Assembly (NCBI GenBank): GCA_003158835.1
Contig: PMLI01000132.1
Location: forward strand, 4,840-16,627
Direction of reading: 5' to 3'
DNA length: 11,788 bases
Source: Acidimicrobiaceae bacterium
GTDB taxonomy: Bacteria > Actinomycetota > Acidimicrobiia > Acidimicrobiales > Palsa-688
The notes beneath the pieces are model-generated. The model was not told where the DNA came from. It saw only the letters and a program-made list of their open reading frames with translations, and searched no databases. Positions 1-8,800 of this stretch are shown piece after piece (position 1 is the stretch's first letter; each line of letters starts with the position of its first letter). Position numbers and translations under genes: made by a program.

Positions 1-1
1 G

Positions 2-2392
2 CCCTGGCACGTAATGCCAGCCGGTCCCGCCGTTCGTTCGTCGGCACGGCCGGCCCGGGTGCACGCCGAGTGCAGCGCCCTCGGTGAGCGCCTGGTCGTT
101 CACGGTGAGCTGGACGGCATGTCCTACGTCCAGGTGGTGACGCTGTTCTCGGGCTCGGCCCGGGTGGAGCTCAGGACGTCCTTGCACGGCTTTTGCGGGC
201 AGGACCGCCTCGTGCGATTGCGCTTCCCGGTGGCCGTCGATGGAGGGACTTCCCTGGCCGAGGTGGCCAACGCCGTCGTGGCCCGCAATTTCGGTTTTGT
301 GGACCAGGACTGCGCCGAGGCCCCGTGGACGCTGGACAGCCCGGCCCAGGGTTGGGCGGGAGTGGGGGCCACCCTTTCGGTCGAACTGGCGGACGGTCCT
401 GCCACCGTCGCCTCCCGGGCCCTGGGTGTGGCCGAGGTCGTGCTGCCGGACGACCCGGACCGGTCGTTGGTGGCGGGGGCACGGTCCTTGCTGGTGGCCC
501 TGGTGCAAAAGGGTGTGACCGCATCGTGCACCGAAGCTTCCGGCAACCGCTACGGGGCTCTGCTGGGCGACTCCAATCTCCCTGACGTCCGCGTCGTGAT
601 CGGGCGGCCCAGGGACAACAGCTTCGCAGCCGCCGTACTGGCCGGTGCCGGCGCTGCCTATGAAGACGAGCTCGAGGGTCAGCTGGCGGCCAAAGGCTCG
701 GCCGCCCTGTGGGTGCCCTCGGCCCGGCGGCCGGTGGAGACGTGGGTGCCCAACGCCGACCTCAGAGACGCTCGTGACCTGCCGGTGTTGCTGGTGGCCG
801 GCCGTGATGCCGCCTCGACTGGCAGGGCCCTGGTTGTCCTGGTCGAACAGGTCAGAGCCGGCCACCTCAAAATCGACCAGCCTGGTGCCCTGTCTTGTCC
901 GCCGGGCCCCACCGGCCGGCCCGACGCACCCGACTGGACGGCTGCCGTGCTCAACCGGGGAACGCCCGGCTTCGCGGTCGGCGGGGACGGCGCCATATAC
1001 GTGTCGCTGCTCCGATCGTGTACGGGCTGGCCCTCCGGCGTGTGGATCGACCCGCCCCGAAGGACCGCCCCGGACGGTTCGAACTTCCAACTCGAGCACT
1101 GGAGCCACGTGTTCGACCACGCCCTGGTGGCAGGGGCGGGCGATTGGAGATCGCTTGGTTGCGCGGCCGAAGCTCAGGCGTTCAACACGCCCCTGGTGGC
1201 GGTCGTCGCCGGGCTCGGGCCGGGGGCGGTGCCGCCCGAGGGCTCCTTCCTCGAGCTGGCCGGGGACAGCGACCGCGTGCTGCTCTGTGCCTTGAAGCCG
1301 GTCGGCCACCCGTTGGCGGGCGGGGAGTTCCCGCTCGAGGCGGCAGAAGGGCCCGAGGTGGCTTTGCGCCTGTACGAGAGCGCCGGCTACCCGGCCCACA
1401 TAAAGGTGCGGGCCGGCCTCGGGTGGCAGGTCGAGGCGGCCTGGTCGGCCGATCTGCTCGAGCAGCGGGAGGAGCCGTTGCCGTGCCCGGGAGGGGAGAT
1501 GGCCGTGAGCCTCGGCCCGGCGCAGACCCGAACCTTGCGGTTGCGGTTGCGGGGCGCGCCCGCCGCGCCGGCCGGGCCAGGGGCGCCGCCCGGCCCTCAG
1601 GCGCCCGTAACCGAGCCCGCCGAACCAGTGTTCAGCCGGTACTGGCTCCACAACAAGGGCACTGCCCCTATGGGCAACCAACTCCTGGCGGTGCACCTGG
1701 GGCCCAACTCGAGGCGCGCCCGCATCGGGACGGGGCCGCTGCACCTGGTGGCGACGGTCGCCTCCAGCGCCGTCTCCGAGGCGCAGGCGGTGCACCTGGG
1801 GATGGTCCCGCCCGCCGGTTGGTCAGCCGAACCGCCTTCCCGCATCCTCAATCTGGCGCCGGGCGCCCACGCGTCGGTGCCCTTCGAGCTGATGCCGCCG
1901 CCCGGCGTGACCTCCGGGCGGTATTTCGTGGCTGCCCGCGCCCAAGACCTGGCCGGCCAGGCCCAGGAGGACGTCGCCACCGTCGACCTCCTGCCGCGTG
2001 ACCCGGTAGCCCCCTACGCGCCCAGCCTGGCGTTGGGGCCCGCGTTCGGCCACCCCTCGGCGCAGGTGGCGGCCGAGATGGAGGCGGTCCTTTCGACGGA
2101 AGCGGTCCGGCTCCACCCCGGGACGGGCGCCACCGTCGAACTGGTCCTGGTCAACCGCACCCACGGCGAGCTGAGAGGCGAGGCGCAACTTGTTTCCCCG
2201 GTTGAAACCTGGCCTTTCGCCACGCCATGGTCCCAGGGCTTCATCGTCTCCCCCAATGGCCGCACGAACGTGCCGTTCGCGGTACAGGCGCCGGTGACGG
2301 CCGAGCCGATGTCGTCGTGGCTACTGATAAAGGTGATGTATTTCGGGCGCCTCTGGTACTCGCCGGCGGTACGACTGGAAATCGGCCCCTAA
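2..2392 (+). CDS. GH38-type (alpha-mannosidase-like) glycoside hydrolase, C-terminal part, 5' truncated
   Basis: The frame is open from base 2 to the TAA at 2392, so the protein starts upstream; the ATG at 14 has no ribosome binding site and is probably internal. What is visible is the beta-sandwich C-terminal half of a GH38-like enzyme, a family that hydrolyses alpha-mannosides. Recognisable parts are the strand-rich segment ending RVELRTSLHGF near 160-190, the stretch WPSGVWIDPPRRTAPDGSNF near 1030-1085, then HWSHVFDHALV and AGDWR (about 1097-1150), and ALKPVGHPLAGG with LRLYES near 1290-1380. A Pro/Ala-rich linker follows (about 1555-1625). A NEW3-like domain comes next (about 1740-1995, with PPAGWSAEPP, LNLAPGAHASVPF and SGRYFVAARAQDLAGQ), and then a second beta domain to the end. 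The catalytic domain is off the window, so activity cannot be judged. Family assignment rests on remembered similarity. It is separated from recC by a promoter and is probably a different transcription unit. Confidence 0.72.
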   Translation, partial: PWHVMPAGPAVRSSARPARVHAECSALGERLVVHGELDGMSYVQVVTLFSGSARVELRTSLHGFCGQDRLVRLRFPVAVDGGTSLAEVANAVVARNFGFVDQDCAEAPWTLDSPAQGWAGVGATLSVELADGPATVASRALGVAEVVLPDDPDRSLVAGARSLLVALVQKGVTASCTEASGNRYGALLGDSNLPDVRVVIGRPRDNSFAAAVLAGAGAAYEDELEGQLAAKGSAALWVPSARRPVETWVPNADLRDARDLPVLLVAGRDAASTGRALVVLVEQVRAGHLKIDQPGALSCPPGPTGRPDAPDWTAAVLNRGTPGFAVGGDGAIYVSLLRSCTGWPSGVWIDPPRRTAPDGSNFQLEHWSHVFDHALVAGAGDWRSLGCAAEAQAFNTPLVAVVAGLGPGAVPPEGSFLELAGDSDRVLLCALKPVGHPLAGGEFPLEAAEGPEVALRLYESAGYPAHIKVRAGLGWQVEAAWSADLLEQREEPLPCPGGEMAVSLGPAQTRTLRLRLRGAPAAPAGPGAPPGPQAPVTEPAEPVFSRYWLHNKGTAPMGNQLLAVHLGPNSRRARIGTGPLHLVATVASSAVSEAQAVHLGMVPPAGWSAEPPSRILNLAPGAHASVPFELMPPPGVTSGRYFVAARAQDLAGQAQEDVATVDLLPRDPVAPYAPSLALGPAFGHPSAQVAAEMEAVLSTEAVRLHPGTGATVELVLVNRTHGELRGEAQLVSPVETWPFATPWSQGFIVSPNGRTNVPFAVQAPVTAEPMSSWLLIKVMYFGRLWYSPAVRLEIGP

Positions 2393-2422
2393 CCCTGCAT
2401 CGTGCGTCTTCACGGGCGGAGG

Positions 2423-2445
2423 CTGTCACACCCACCCCCTAGCCT
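2423..2445 (+). promoter_or_regulatory. Candidate DNA-damage-inducible (RecA-NDp/PafBC-type) promoter of recCBD
   Basis: Seen: cTGTCAcac at 2423-2431, exactly eight bases, then TAGCCT at 2440-2445, then seven bases to the recC GTG at 2453. The LexA/RecA-independent damage promoter described in mycobacteria, now linked to the activator PafBC, has the consensus tTGTCRgtg-N8-TAnnnT (from memory). The TGTCR core, the spacing and the -10 box match; the weaker gtg positions do not. The start point expected six to eight bases after the -10 box falls on or next to the GTG, which implies a leaderless recC transcript. Regulation by a PafBC homologue is inference; no regulator gene is in the window. Confidence 0.6.
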
Positions 2446-2452
2446 GGGCTGA

Positions 2453-5400
2453 GTGCTTTGCCTCCACCGGTCCGCCCGGGCCGACTATCTGGTCGACGCT
2501 CTCGGTGACGTGCTCCTGGAGCCGCTGGACGACCCTCTGGCCAGAGAGGTGGTGGCGGTGCCGACGCGGGGTGTGGAGCGCTGGATCACGCAGCGCCTCT
2601 CGCACCGCCTGGGCGCCCGGGCCGGGACGGGCGACGGGGTTTGCGCCAACATCGACTTTCCCTTCCCGGCCCCGCTGCTGTGGAGGGCAACGGCCGCCGT
2701 CTGCGGGCTTGGCGACCTGGCGCACGGGGAGGACCCGTGGGCGCCCGAACATGCTGTTTGGCCCTTGCTGGCCCTGGTGGACGAGCACCTGGACGACAGC
2801 TTCCTCACCCCTCTGGCGGGCCACCTGCGAGCCTCGTGCTCGCCCGGGCCGGCGGGAGGGCCGCGACGGTTCGCGACCGTCCGTCATATCGCCGACCTCT
2901 ACGACCGTTACGCGGTCCACCGGCCCGGGATGGTAATGAAGTGGCTGGAAGGCCTTCCCTCGGGCACCAGCTCTCCGTGGGGCCGGGACGAGGCCTGGCA
3001 CGCCGAGCTGTGGCGCCACCTGCGCCGCCGTCTGGCTTCGCCCAGCCCGGCCGAGCGTTTTGAAATGGCACCGGACCGGCTGCGGTCCGGGCCCCAGGTG
3101 CTGGACCTCCCCTCCCGCATCTCGGTGTTCGGCTTGACCCGCCTTCCTGCCGGCTACCTGAGGGTGCTCAACGCCATATCGGCCCATCGTGACGTGCACC
3201 TGTTCTTGCTCCATCCCTCGGGTGCCCTGTGGGAAAAAGTTGCGGCCGAGCCGCCTCGCCCCTGGGCCGGCCGGGCCCGGCGGGATGACGTCACGGCCCG
3301 ATTGCCGGCCAACCCGCTTTTGCGGTCCTGGGGACGCGACGCCCGGGAGATGCAGCTGGTGTTGGCCTCGGAAGGCGTGACAGGGGGTGAGCACAGGGCC
3401 GTGACCGATGCACCGGCCCGGTTGCTGGGGCTCGTCCAGGCAGATATCCGGGCCGACCGGGCACCGCCCGGGTCGCCCCCTCCGGGCGGCGACGACCGGC
3501 GGCTCGTGTTGGCCGGCGCCGACGACAGCCTGCGCGTCCACTCCTGTCATGGGCGCGCCCGCCAGGTCGAGATCGCCCGCGAGGCGGTGCTCCACCTGCT
3601 GGCGGCCGACCCGACGCTCGAGCCGCGCCACGTGATCGTCATGTGCCCCGATATCGAGGTGTTCGCGCCCCTGGTCAATGCCACCTTCGGTGCGGCCACG
3701 CTGGCCGGTGCCCCGGAGCTGCGGGCCCGCCTGGCCGACCGTTCGCTGCGCCAGACCAACCCCCTCTCGGCTGTGGCCGCCCACCTCCTCGAGATGGCGG
3801 GGAGCCGCGTGACGGCCGCCCAGGTCGTCGACTTCATTTCTCGGGAGCCCGTGCGCGGGCGCTTCGGTTTCGACGAGGACGCCCTCTCACAAATCGAGCG
3901 ATGGCTGGCCGGCACCGGCATCCGGTGGGGACTGGACGGTGCCCACCGCGCCGCCTGGAAGCTCGAAGGTATTGAAGCCGGCACGTGGCGGGCTGGTCTG
4001 GACCGCTTGCTGCTCGGAGTGGCCATGGCCGACCATGGCGACCTCTTCGCCGGCATCCTTCCCTACGGTGACCTGTCCAGCGGTGAAGTCGAGCTGGCCG
4101 GCCGGTTGGCCGAGATGGTCGACCGCTTGAGGGCGGCCCTCGACGAGCTGGCCGGCCCGCACAGCCCGCAAGGCTGGGCCCGGGCTCTGCTGTCGGGCAC
4201 GGCCGGCCTGACCCGGACCTCTCCGCCCGACGCTTGGCAGTCCGAGGAGCTCCGTCGGGAGCTGGAGCAACTGGCCGAGGAAGCCCCGGGCCCGGGCCGG
4301 CCGGGCGCCGCCGAGGTCCTACTGGACCTGGCTGAGGCCCGCGCCCTGCTGGCCGACCGGCTCCGGGGCCGGCCCACCAGGGCCAATTTCCGCACCGGGG
4401 ACATGACCATCTGCACCCTGGTACCGATGCGCTCGGTCCCTCACCGGGTGGTGTGCCTGCTGGGCATGGACGACGGCCTCTTCCCCCGGGCCTCCAACCA
4501 GGACGGCGACGACCTGTTGGCAGCCCAGCCCGAGGTAGGCGACCGGGACCTGCCGAGCGAAGACCGCCAGCTTCTCCTGGACGCCTTGCTGGCGGCCACC
4601 GAACACCTGGTCATCACGTTCGAGGGACGCGACCAGCACCTCAACCAGCCTCGCCCCCCGTCGGTGCCTATAGCCGAGCTGCTCGACGCCGTCGATCGGA
4701 CCGCCCGCGCCCCCGGGGGCGGCCCGGCCCGGGCGGCCGTGTTGGTGGAGCACCCCCTGCAGGCCTTCGATCCCCGCAATTTCCGCCCCGGTGCGCTCTC
4801 GCGGGCCGAGCCCTGGCGCTTCGACGACACCCACCTGGGCGGGGCCAGAGCTCTGACCGGGCAACGTCGCTCACCACTTGCTTTCCTGCCCCAAAGGCTC
4901 CCGCCTGCTCGGCCCGCCACGGTGCCATTGACCTCTCTCATACGGTTCCTGGAGCACCCGGTGAAGGCCTTCCTGCGCGAGCGTCTCGGCTTCTACGCCG
5001 GCGACGTCCCCGAAATCGCGGTGGCGCTGCGCGTCGAGATGAGCCCCCTCGAACGCTGGGCCCTGGGCGAACGTCTTCTCGAAGCGCGCCTCTCCGGTAC
5101 CTCCTGGGCCCGGGCGGCGGCGGCGGAACGGGGCCGGGGCTTACTGCCCCCCGGCCCTCTGGGGGAAGCCGCCCTGGACGAAGTCGTCGCCGTCGTCATG
5201 GTGTTGATGTCGAAGGTCGACAGCCTGCCCTGCGGGCCGGCGCGGCCGGAAGCGGTCGAGGTCAATGTGGCACTTCCCGGTGGCCCTTCGGTTGTGGGCA
5301 CCGTGCCCGGAGTTCGAGACGGCACCATCATGCGCTGCACCTACTCCCGGTTGGCGCCCAAGCACCGATTGCGGGCTTGGGCGCAGTTCGTCGCCCTTAC

Positions 5401-5893
5401 CGCTTCTCACCCCCAATTGGTGCCATCGGCAGTGACAATCGGCCAGTCCGAAACCAGCACCGCCGCCCAGCCCCGGCTGAGTGTCAGCGCCTTGCGCCCG
5501 CTGGGAGAGGACGAAGCGTCGCGCCGGCTTGCCGCCGTCGAAGCCCTGGGCGTCCTCGTGGACCTGTATGAGCGGGGCATGCGGGAACCGTTGCCCGTCT
5601 ACTGCGCCACTTCGGCGGCGTGGGCGGCGGCGAGCCGGCGCCGCGACGACCCGGTCCCGGAGGCTCGGGCCAGGTGGGCATCGGCCTACGACGAGGTCCC
5701 GGGAGAGTCCGCCGACCCGGAGCACGAACTCGTCCTGGGCACGGCCGCCCCCTTTGACCGGCTGCTGAGCCTCCTACCGGAAGAAGGCGAAACGGGCCCG
5801 GGATGGGACTGCTCGGCCCGCTCCCGCCTCGGGCGTCTCGCCCTTCGCCTGTGGGCGCCCCTTCTGGACCACGAGCAGCTGACGGCCTCCTGA
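2453..5893 (+). CDS. recC: Exodeoxyribonuclease V subunit gamma, RecC
   Basis: RecC is the scaffold subunit of RecBCD. It splits the DNA duplex, channels the strands to RecB and RecD and, in E. coli, reads Chi. The 1146 aa are collinear with E. coli RecC (about 1122 aa). Landmarks are VPTRGVERWITQRLS (36-50) and IDFPFPAPLLW (67-77), ADLYDRYAVHRPG (147-159), SVFGLTRLPAGYL (about 224-236), SLRVHSCHGRARQVE (359-373), VIVMCPDIEVFAPL (394-407) and MTICTLVPMRSVP (651-663) with CLLGMDDGLFPR (about 668-679). The C-terminal dead-nuclease-like domain begins near 823 (TVPLTSLIRFLEHPVKAF). As expected for RecC, the helicase-like and nuclease-like folds lack catalytic motifs. The GTG start is firm: an in-frame TGA (2450-2452) abuts it and the first residues match the RecC N-terminus. 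There is no Shine-Dalgarno, consistent with leaderless translation. The gene ends TGATG, sharing its last base with recB. Confidence 0.96.
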   Translation: MLCLHRSARADYLVDALGDVLLEPLDDPLAREVVAVPTRGVERWITQRLSHRLGARAGTGDGVCANIDFPFPAPLLWRATAAVCGLGDLAHGEDPWAPEHAVWPLLALVDEHLDDSFLTPLAGHLRASCSPGPAGGPRRFATVRHIADLYDRYAVHRPGMVMKWLEGLPSGTSSPWGRDEAWHAELWRHLRRRLASPSPAERFEMAPDRLRSGPQVLDLPSRISVFGLTRLPAGYLRVLNAISAHRDVHLFLLHPSGALWEKVAAEPPRPWAGRARRDDVTARLPANPLLRSWGRDAREMQLVLASEGVTGGEHRAVTDAPARLLGLVQADIRADRAPPGSPPPGGDDRRLVLAGADDSLRVHSCHGRARQVEIAREAVLHLLAADPTLEPRHVIVMCPDIEVFAPLVNATFGAATLAGAPELRARLADRSLRQTNPLSAVAAHLLEMAGSRVTAAQVVDFISREPVRGRFGFDEDALSQIERWLAGTGIRWGLDGAHRAAWKLEGIEAGTWRAGLDRLLLGVAMADHGDLFAGILPYGDLSSGEVELAGRLAEMVDRLRAALDELAGPHSPQGWARALLSGTAGLTRTSPPDAWQSEELRRELEQLAEEAPGPGRPGAAEVLLDLAEARALLADRLRGRPTRANFRTGDMTICTLVPMRSVPHRVVCLLGMDDGLFPRASNQDGDDLLAAQPEVGDRDLPSEDRQLLLDALLAATEHLVITFEGRDQHLNQPRPPSVPIAELLDAVDRTARAPGGGPARAAVLVEHPLQAFDPRNFRPGALSRAEPWRFDDTHLGGARALTGQRRSPLAFLPQRLPPARPATVPLTSLIRFLEHPVKAFLRERLGFYAGDVPEIAVALRVEMSPLERWALGERLLEARLSGTSWARAAAAERGRGLLPPGPLGEAALDEVVAVVMVLMSKVDSLPCGPARPEAVEVNVALPGGPSVVGTVPGVRDGTIMRCTYSRLAPKHRLRAWAQFVALTASHPQLVPSAVTIGQSETSTAAQPRLSVSALRPLGEDEASRRLAAVEALGVLVDLYERGMREPLPVYCATSAAWAAASRRRDDPVPEARARWASAYDEVPGESADPEHELVLGTAAPFDRLLSLLPEEGETGPGWDCSARSRLGRLALRLWAPLLDHEQLTAS

Positions 5894-8800
5894 TGGACAT
5901 GGGCCCCGGTTCCCGCCACTTCGACATTTGCGGACCTCTGCCTGAGCCCGGGGTGACCGTGCTCGAAGCCAGTGCCGGCACCGGCAAGACGTTCACCATT
6001 GCCGCGCTGGTGGCACGGATCGTGGCCGAGGGGCTTGCGCCTCTTTCGGAGATCCTCGTTGTCACCTTCACCCGCATGGCCACGGGAACGCTCCGGGAGC
6101 GAGTACGGGCCAGGCTCGTCTCGGCTGAGGCGGGACTGGGCCGGTTGGTCGACGCCAGGGAAGAGCTTCCCGCCGGCGACAGGGTGCTGGCGCTTTTGGG
6201 CGCCGGCGGCCCTGGCCCGGCCGCACGCCGCCGCCAGCGCTTGACCGACGCCCTGGCCAACTTCGACAGTGCCACGATCACGACCACTCACGGCTTCTGC
6301 CACATGGTGCTCGGTGCCCTGGGCGTGTGGGGCGAGGCGGCGCCGGGCGCCTCGTTGCTGGAGGACCCCGCGGACCTTGTGGAAGAGGTGGTGGACGACC
6401 TCCTGGCCCGCCACGCGATGGCGCGTGGCACCTTGCCGCTCCGGCGCCGGGACGCTCTGCTGGCAGGCCTGGAGGCGGTCCGCAACCCGGGCGCCCCCCT
6501 GGGCCCTGGCCCCGACGGGCGGGACGTGACACCGTCCGGCTGGCGACGCCGGTTGGCCCAGGGGGTGCGCCTCGAGGTGGGGCGACGCTTGCGGGACGGC
6601 AACCTCTTGACCTACGACGACCTGCTCGTACGGTTGGCCGACGCCCTCTGCCATCCCGTACGGGGGGCGGTGGCCTGCGCCCGCCTGCGCCGCCGGTACC
6701 AGGTCGTGCTGGTCGACGAGTTCCAGGACACCGACCCCGTACAGTGGCGGGTGGTCCGGGAGGCCTTTGCCGGTGGCCCTTCCGGCGCCCCCGCCACGAG
6801 GCTGGTGCTGGTGGGCGACCCCAAGCAGGCCGTCTACGCCTTTCGCGGCGCCGACGTCCACTCGTACCTCGATGCTGTCCACGCCGCCGGCCCTCAGCGC
6901 CATTTCACCCTGGAGGAAAACTGGCGCTCGGACGCCGACCTGCTGGCCGCGTACGACGCCCTTTTCGACCCGTCGCACCTGGGCCATCCCGACATCATCT
7001 ACCGCCGGGTGCAGGCCACCCCGCCCCACCGGCGTCCCGGTCTGCGAGGTGCGCCGTCACCGGCCCCGTTGCGGGCCCGCCTCGTGCCTCGCGACGACCA
7101 CAGACTGGTGCGCACTGGAGCCCGGCTCCTGCAAAAGGGCTCCGCGTTGCGCTGGATAGCCGACGACCTGGCTGGCGACGTTGTCTCTTTGCTCGGTTCG
7201 GGGGCCGAACTTGTGGGATGGAACGGGGCCGGCGTCGTCGAGAGCTCGCGGCCCGTCACGCCCAGCGACATCGGCGTGCTGGTCCGGACCAACCACCACG
7301 CAGTAGTCGTCCAGGCCGCGCTGCGGGCGGTCGGGGTGCCCGTAGTGGTGGCCGGTGCCCAAAGCGTCCTGTCCACGCCGGCCGCCCGGGACTGGTTGCG
7401 ATTGCTGGAAGCGCTCGAGCAACCGGCCACCCGGTCCCGGGCCGCCGCCGCCGCCCTGACCCCTTTCCTGGGCCTGACGGCACAGCAACTGGCCGCCGCT
7501 GACGAAGACGTATGGGAGCCTGTCCACTCCCGGCTCTACCTGTGGGCGGCCGTGGTGCGCCGAGAAGGCGTGGCCAGCCTTTTCGGCCAAATCAGCGCCG
7601 GTGAGGGCCTGCCCGCCCGCTTGCTGGCACAGACCGATGGTGAGCGCCTGCTCACCGACCTCACCCATGTGGCGGAACTCCTGCACGCAGAAACCATGCG
7701 TTCTCAGCTGGGGCTGGCTGCCCTGAGGACGTGGTTGGCCCGCCGGAGCCAGGAAGTCAGCTCCGAGGCGACCGAGGCCGACCAGCGCGGCCGGCGTCTC
7801 GACTCGGGCTCCGAAGCCGTGCATGTCCTGACCGTTCACCGGGCCAAGGGACTGGAGTTCCCGATCGTCTATTGCCCCTACCTGTGGGACGGTGCGCCCG
7901 GCGACCGTTTCGGCGCTCCGGTCATGTTCCACGACGCCCAGGACGGTGACCGCCGCAAACTGGACGTCGGGGGGCAGAGGGGGGACCCCCGGTACGAGCG
8001 GCATTTTGCCGCCGGCCAGGAGGAGAGGCGGGGCGAGGACTTACGCCACCTGTACGTGGCGCTCACCCGGGCCAAGCACCAGGCGACCGTGTGGTGGGCG
8101 GCCGTGCAAGGTTGCCAGCATTCGGCTCTGGGACGCCTGCTGTTGGCCAGGGACGCCAACGGGGATGTGGCCGCCAGGGGCCGCTCACACGAGCCCCGGG
8201 ACAGCGAGGTGCAGGACCGCTTCCGGACGATCTCCCAAGCCGTGCCGGGCCTGGTCAGCGTGGAGCTCGCCACGGGCGGTCCCGGGCAGATCTGGAGGGG
8301 CCCAGGGGCGGGCGGCCACCCAGCCGATCTCCGGGCGGCGCCGTTCCCGCGCCACCTCGACCTCGCGTGGCGGCGCAGTTCGTACACGAGTATCACGGCC
8401 TCTGGGCACGGGACCGTTCCCGGGCCGGCCGAGCTGGTCAGTAGCGAGCCCGAGGAGACGGGGACGACCGACGAGCCCGTTGCGGTCGCCCTGCCGGCTG
8501 GGCCGGCTCGGCCAGACGTGCCGGGCCAGTCAGACGAGCGGGACCTGCGGGCCGTTCCCTCGCTGTTGGCGGCGATGCCGGCCGGTGCCGACGTCGGCAC
8601 TTTCGTACACGCTGTGCTCGAGGCGGCGGACTTCTCGGCTCCCGACCTCGCCAGCGAGTTGACCGCCGCGGTGGCCGCCCGGATGGGTGGCTACCCGGGC
8701 CGCCCCGACGATGCCGGCATGCTGGTCCGGGCGCTGGGAACTGCCATCACCACGCCTCTGGGGACGCTGGCCGGGGGCGCCCGCCTGCGCGACGTCGGTC

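Noticed and set aside
14..16. ATG at base 14 as a true gene start
   Set aside because: The frame is open to the window edge, no ribosome binding site precedes it, and the encoded protein begins in the middle of a GH38-like fold.
895..2001. A 368-codon plus-strand open frame overlapping the GH38-like gene
   Set aside because: It is an out-of-frame translation full of Arg and Gly; the overlapping frame has clear family signatures.
2393..2422. A terminator after the GH38-like gene
   Set aside because: No convincing inverted repeat followed by T-rich sequence was found in the gap before the recC promoter.
2426..3784. A 452-codon open frame on the minus strand across recC
   Set aside because: It is a shadow of high-GC codon bias: the composition is Arg/Gly/Pro-rich, there is no recognisable domain, and it lies entirely opposite a confidently identified recC and its promoter.
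5803..5892. Upstream ATG at 5803 as the start of recB
   Set aside because: It would add 30 residues overlapping recC that do not resemble the RecB N-terminus. The ATG at 5893 gives the usual TGATG coupling and a family-typical length.
5686..7029. A 447-codon open frame on the minus strand across the recC-recB junction
   Set aside because: Low-complexity translation opposite conserved RecB helicase motifs, with no start signal or family resemblance.
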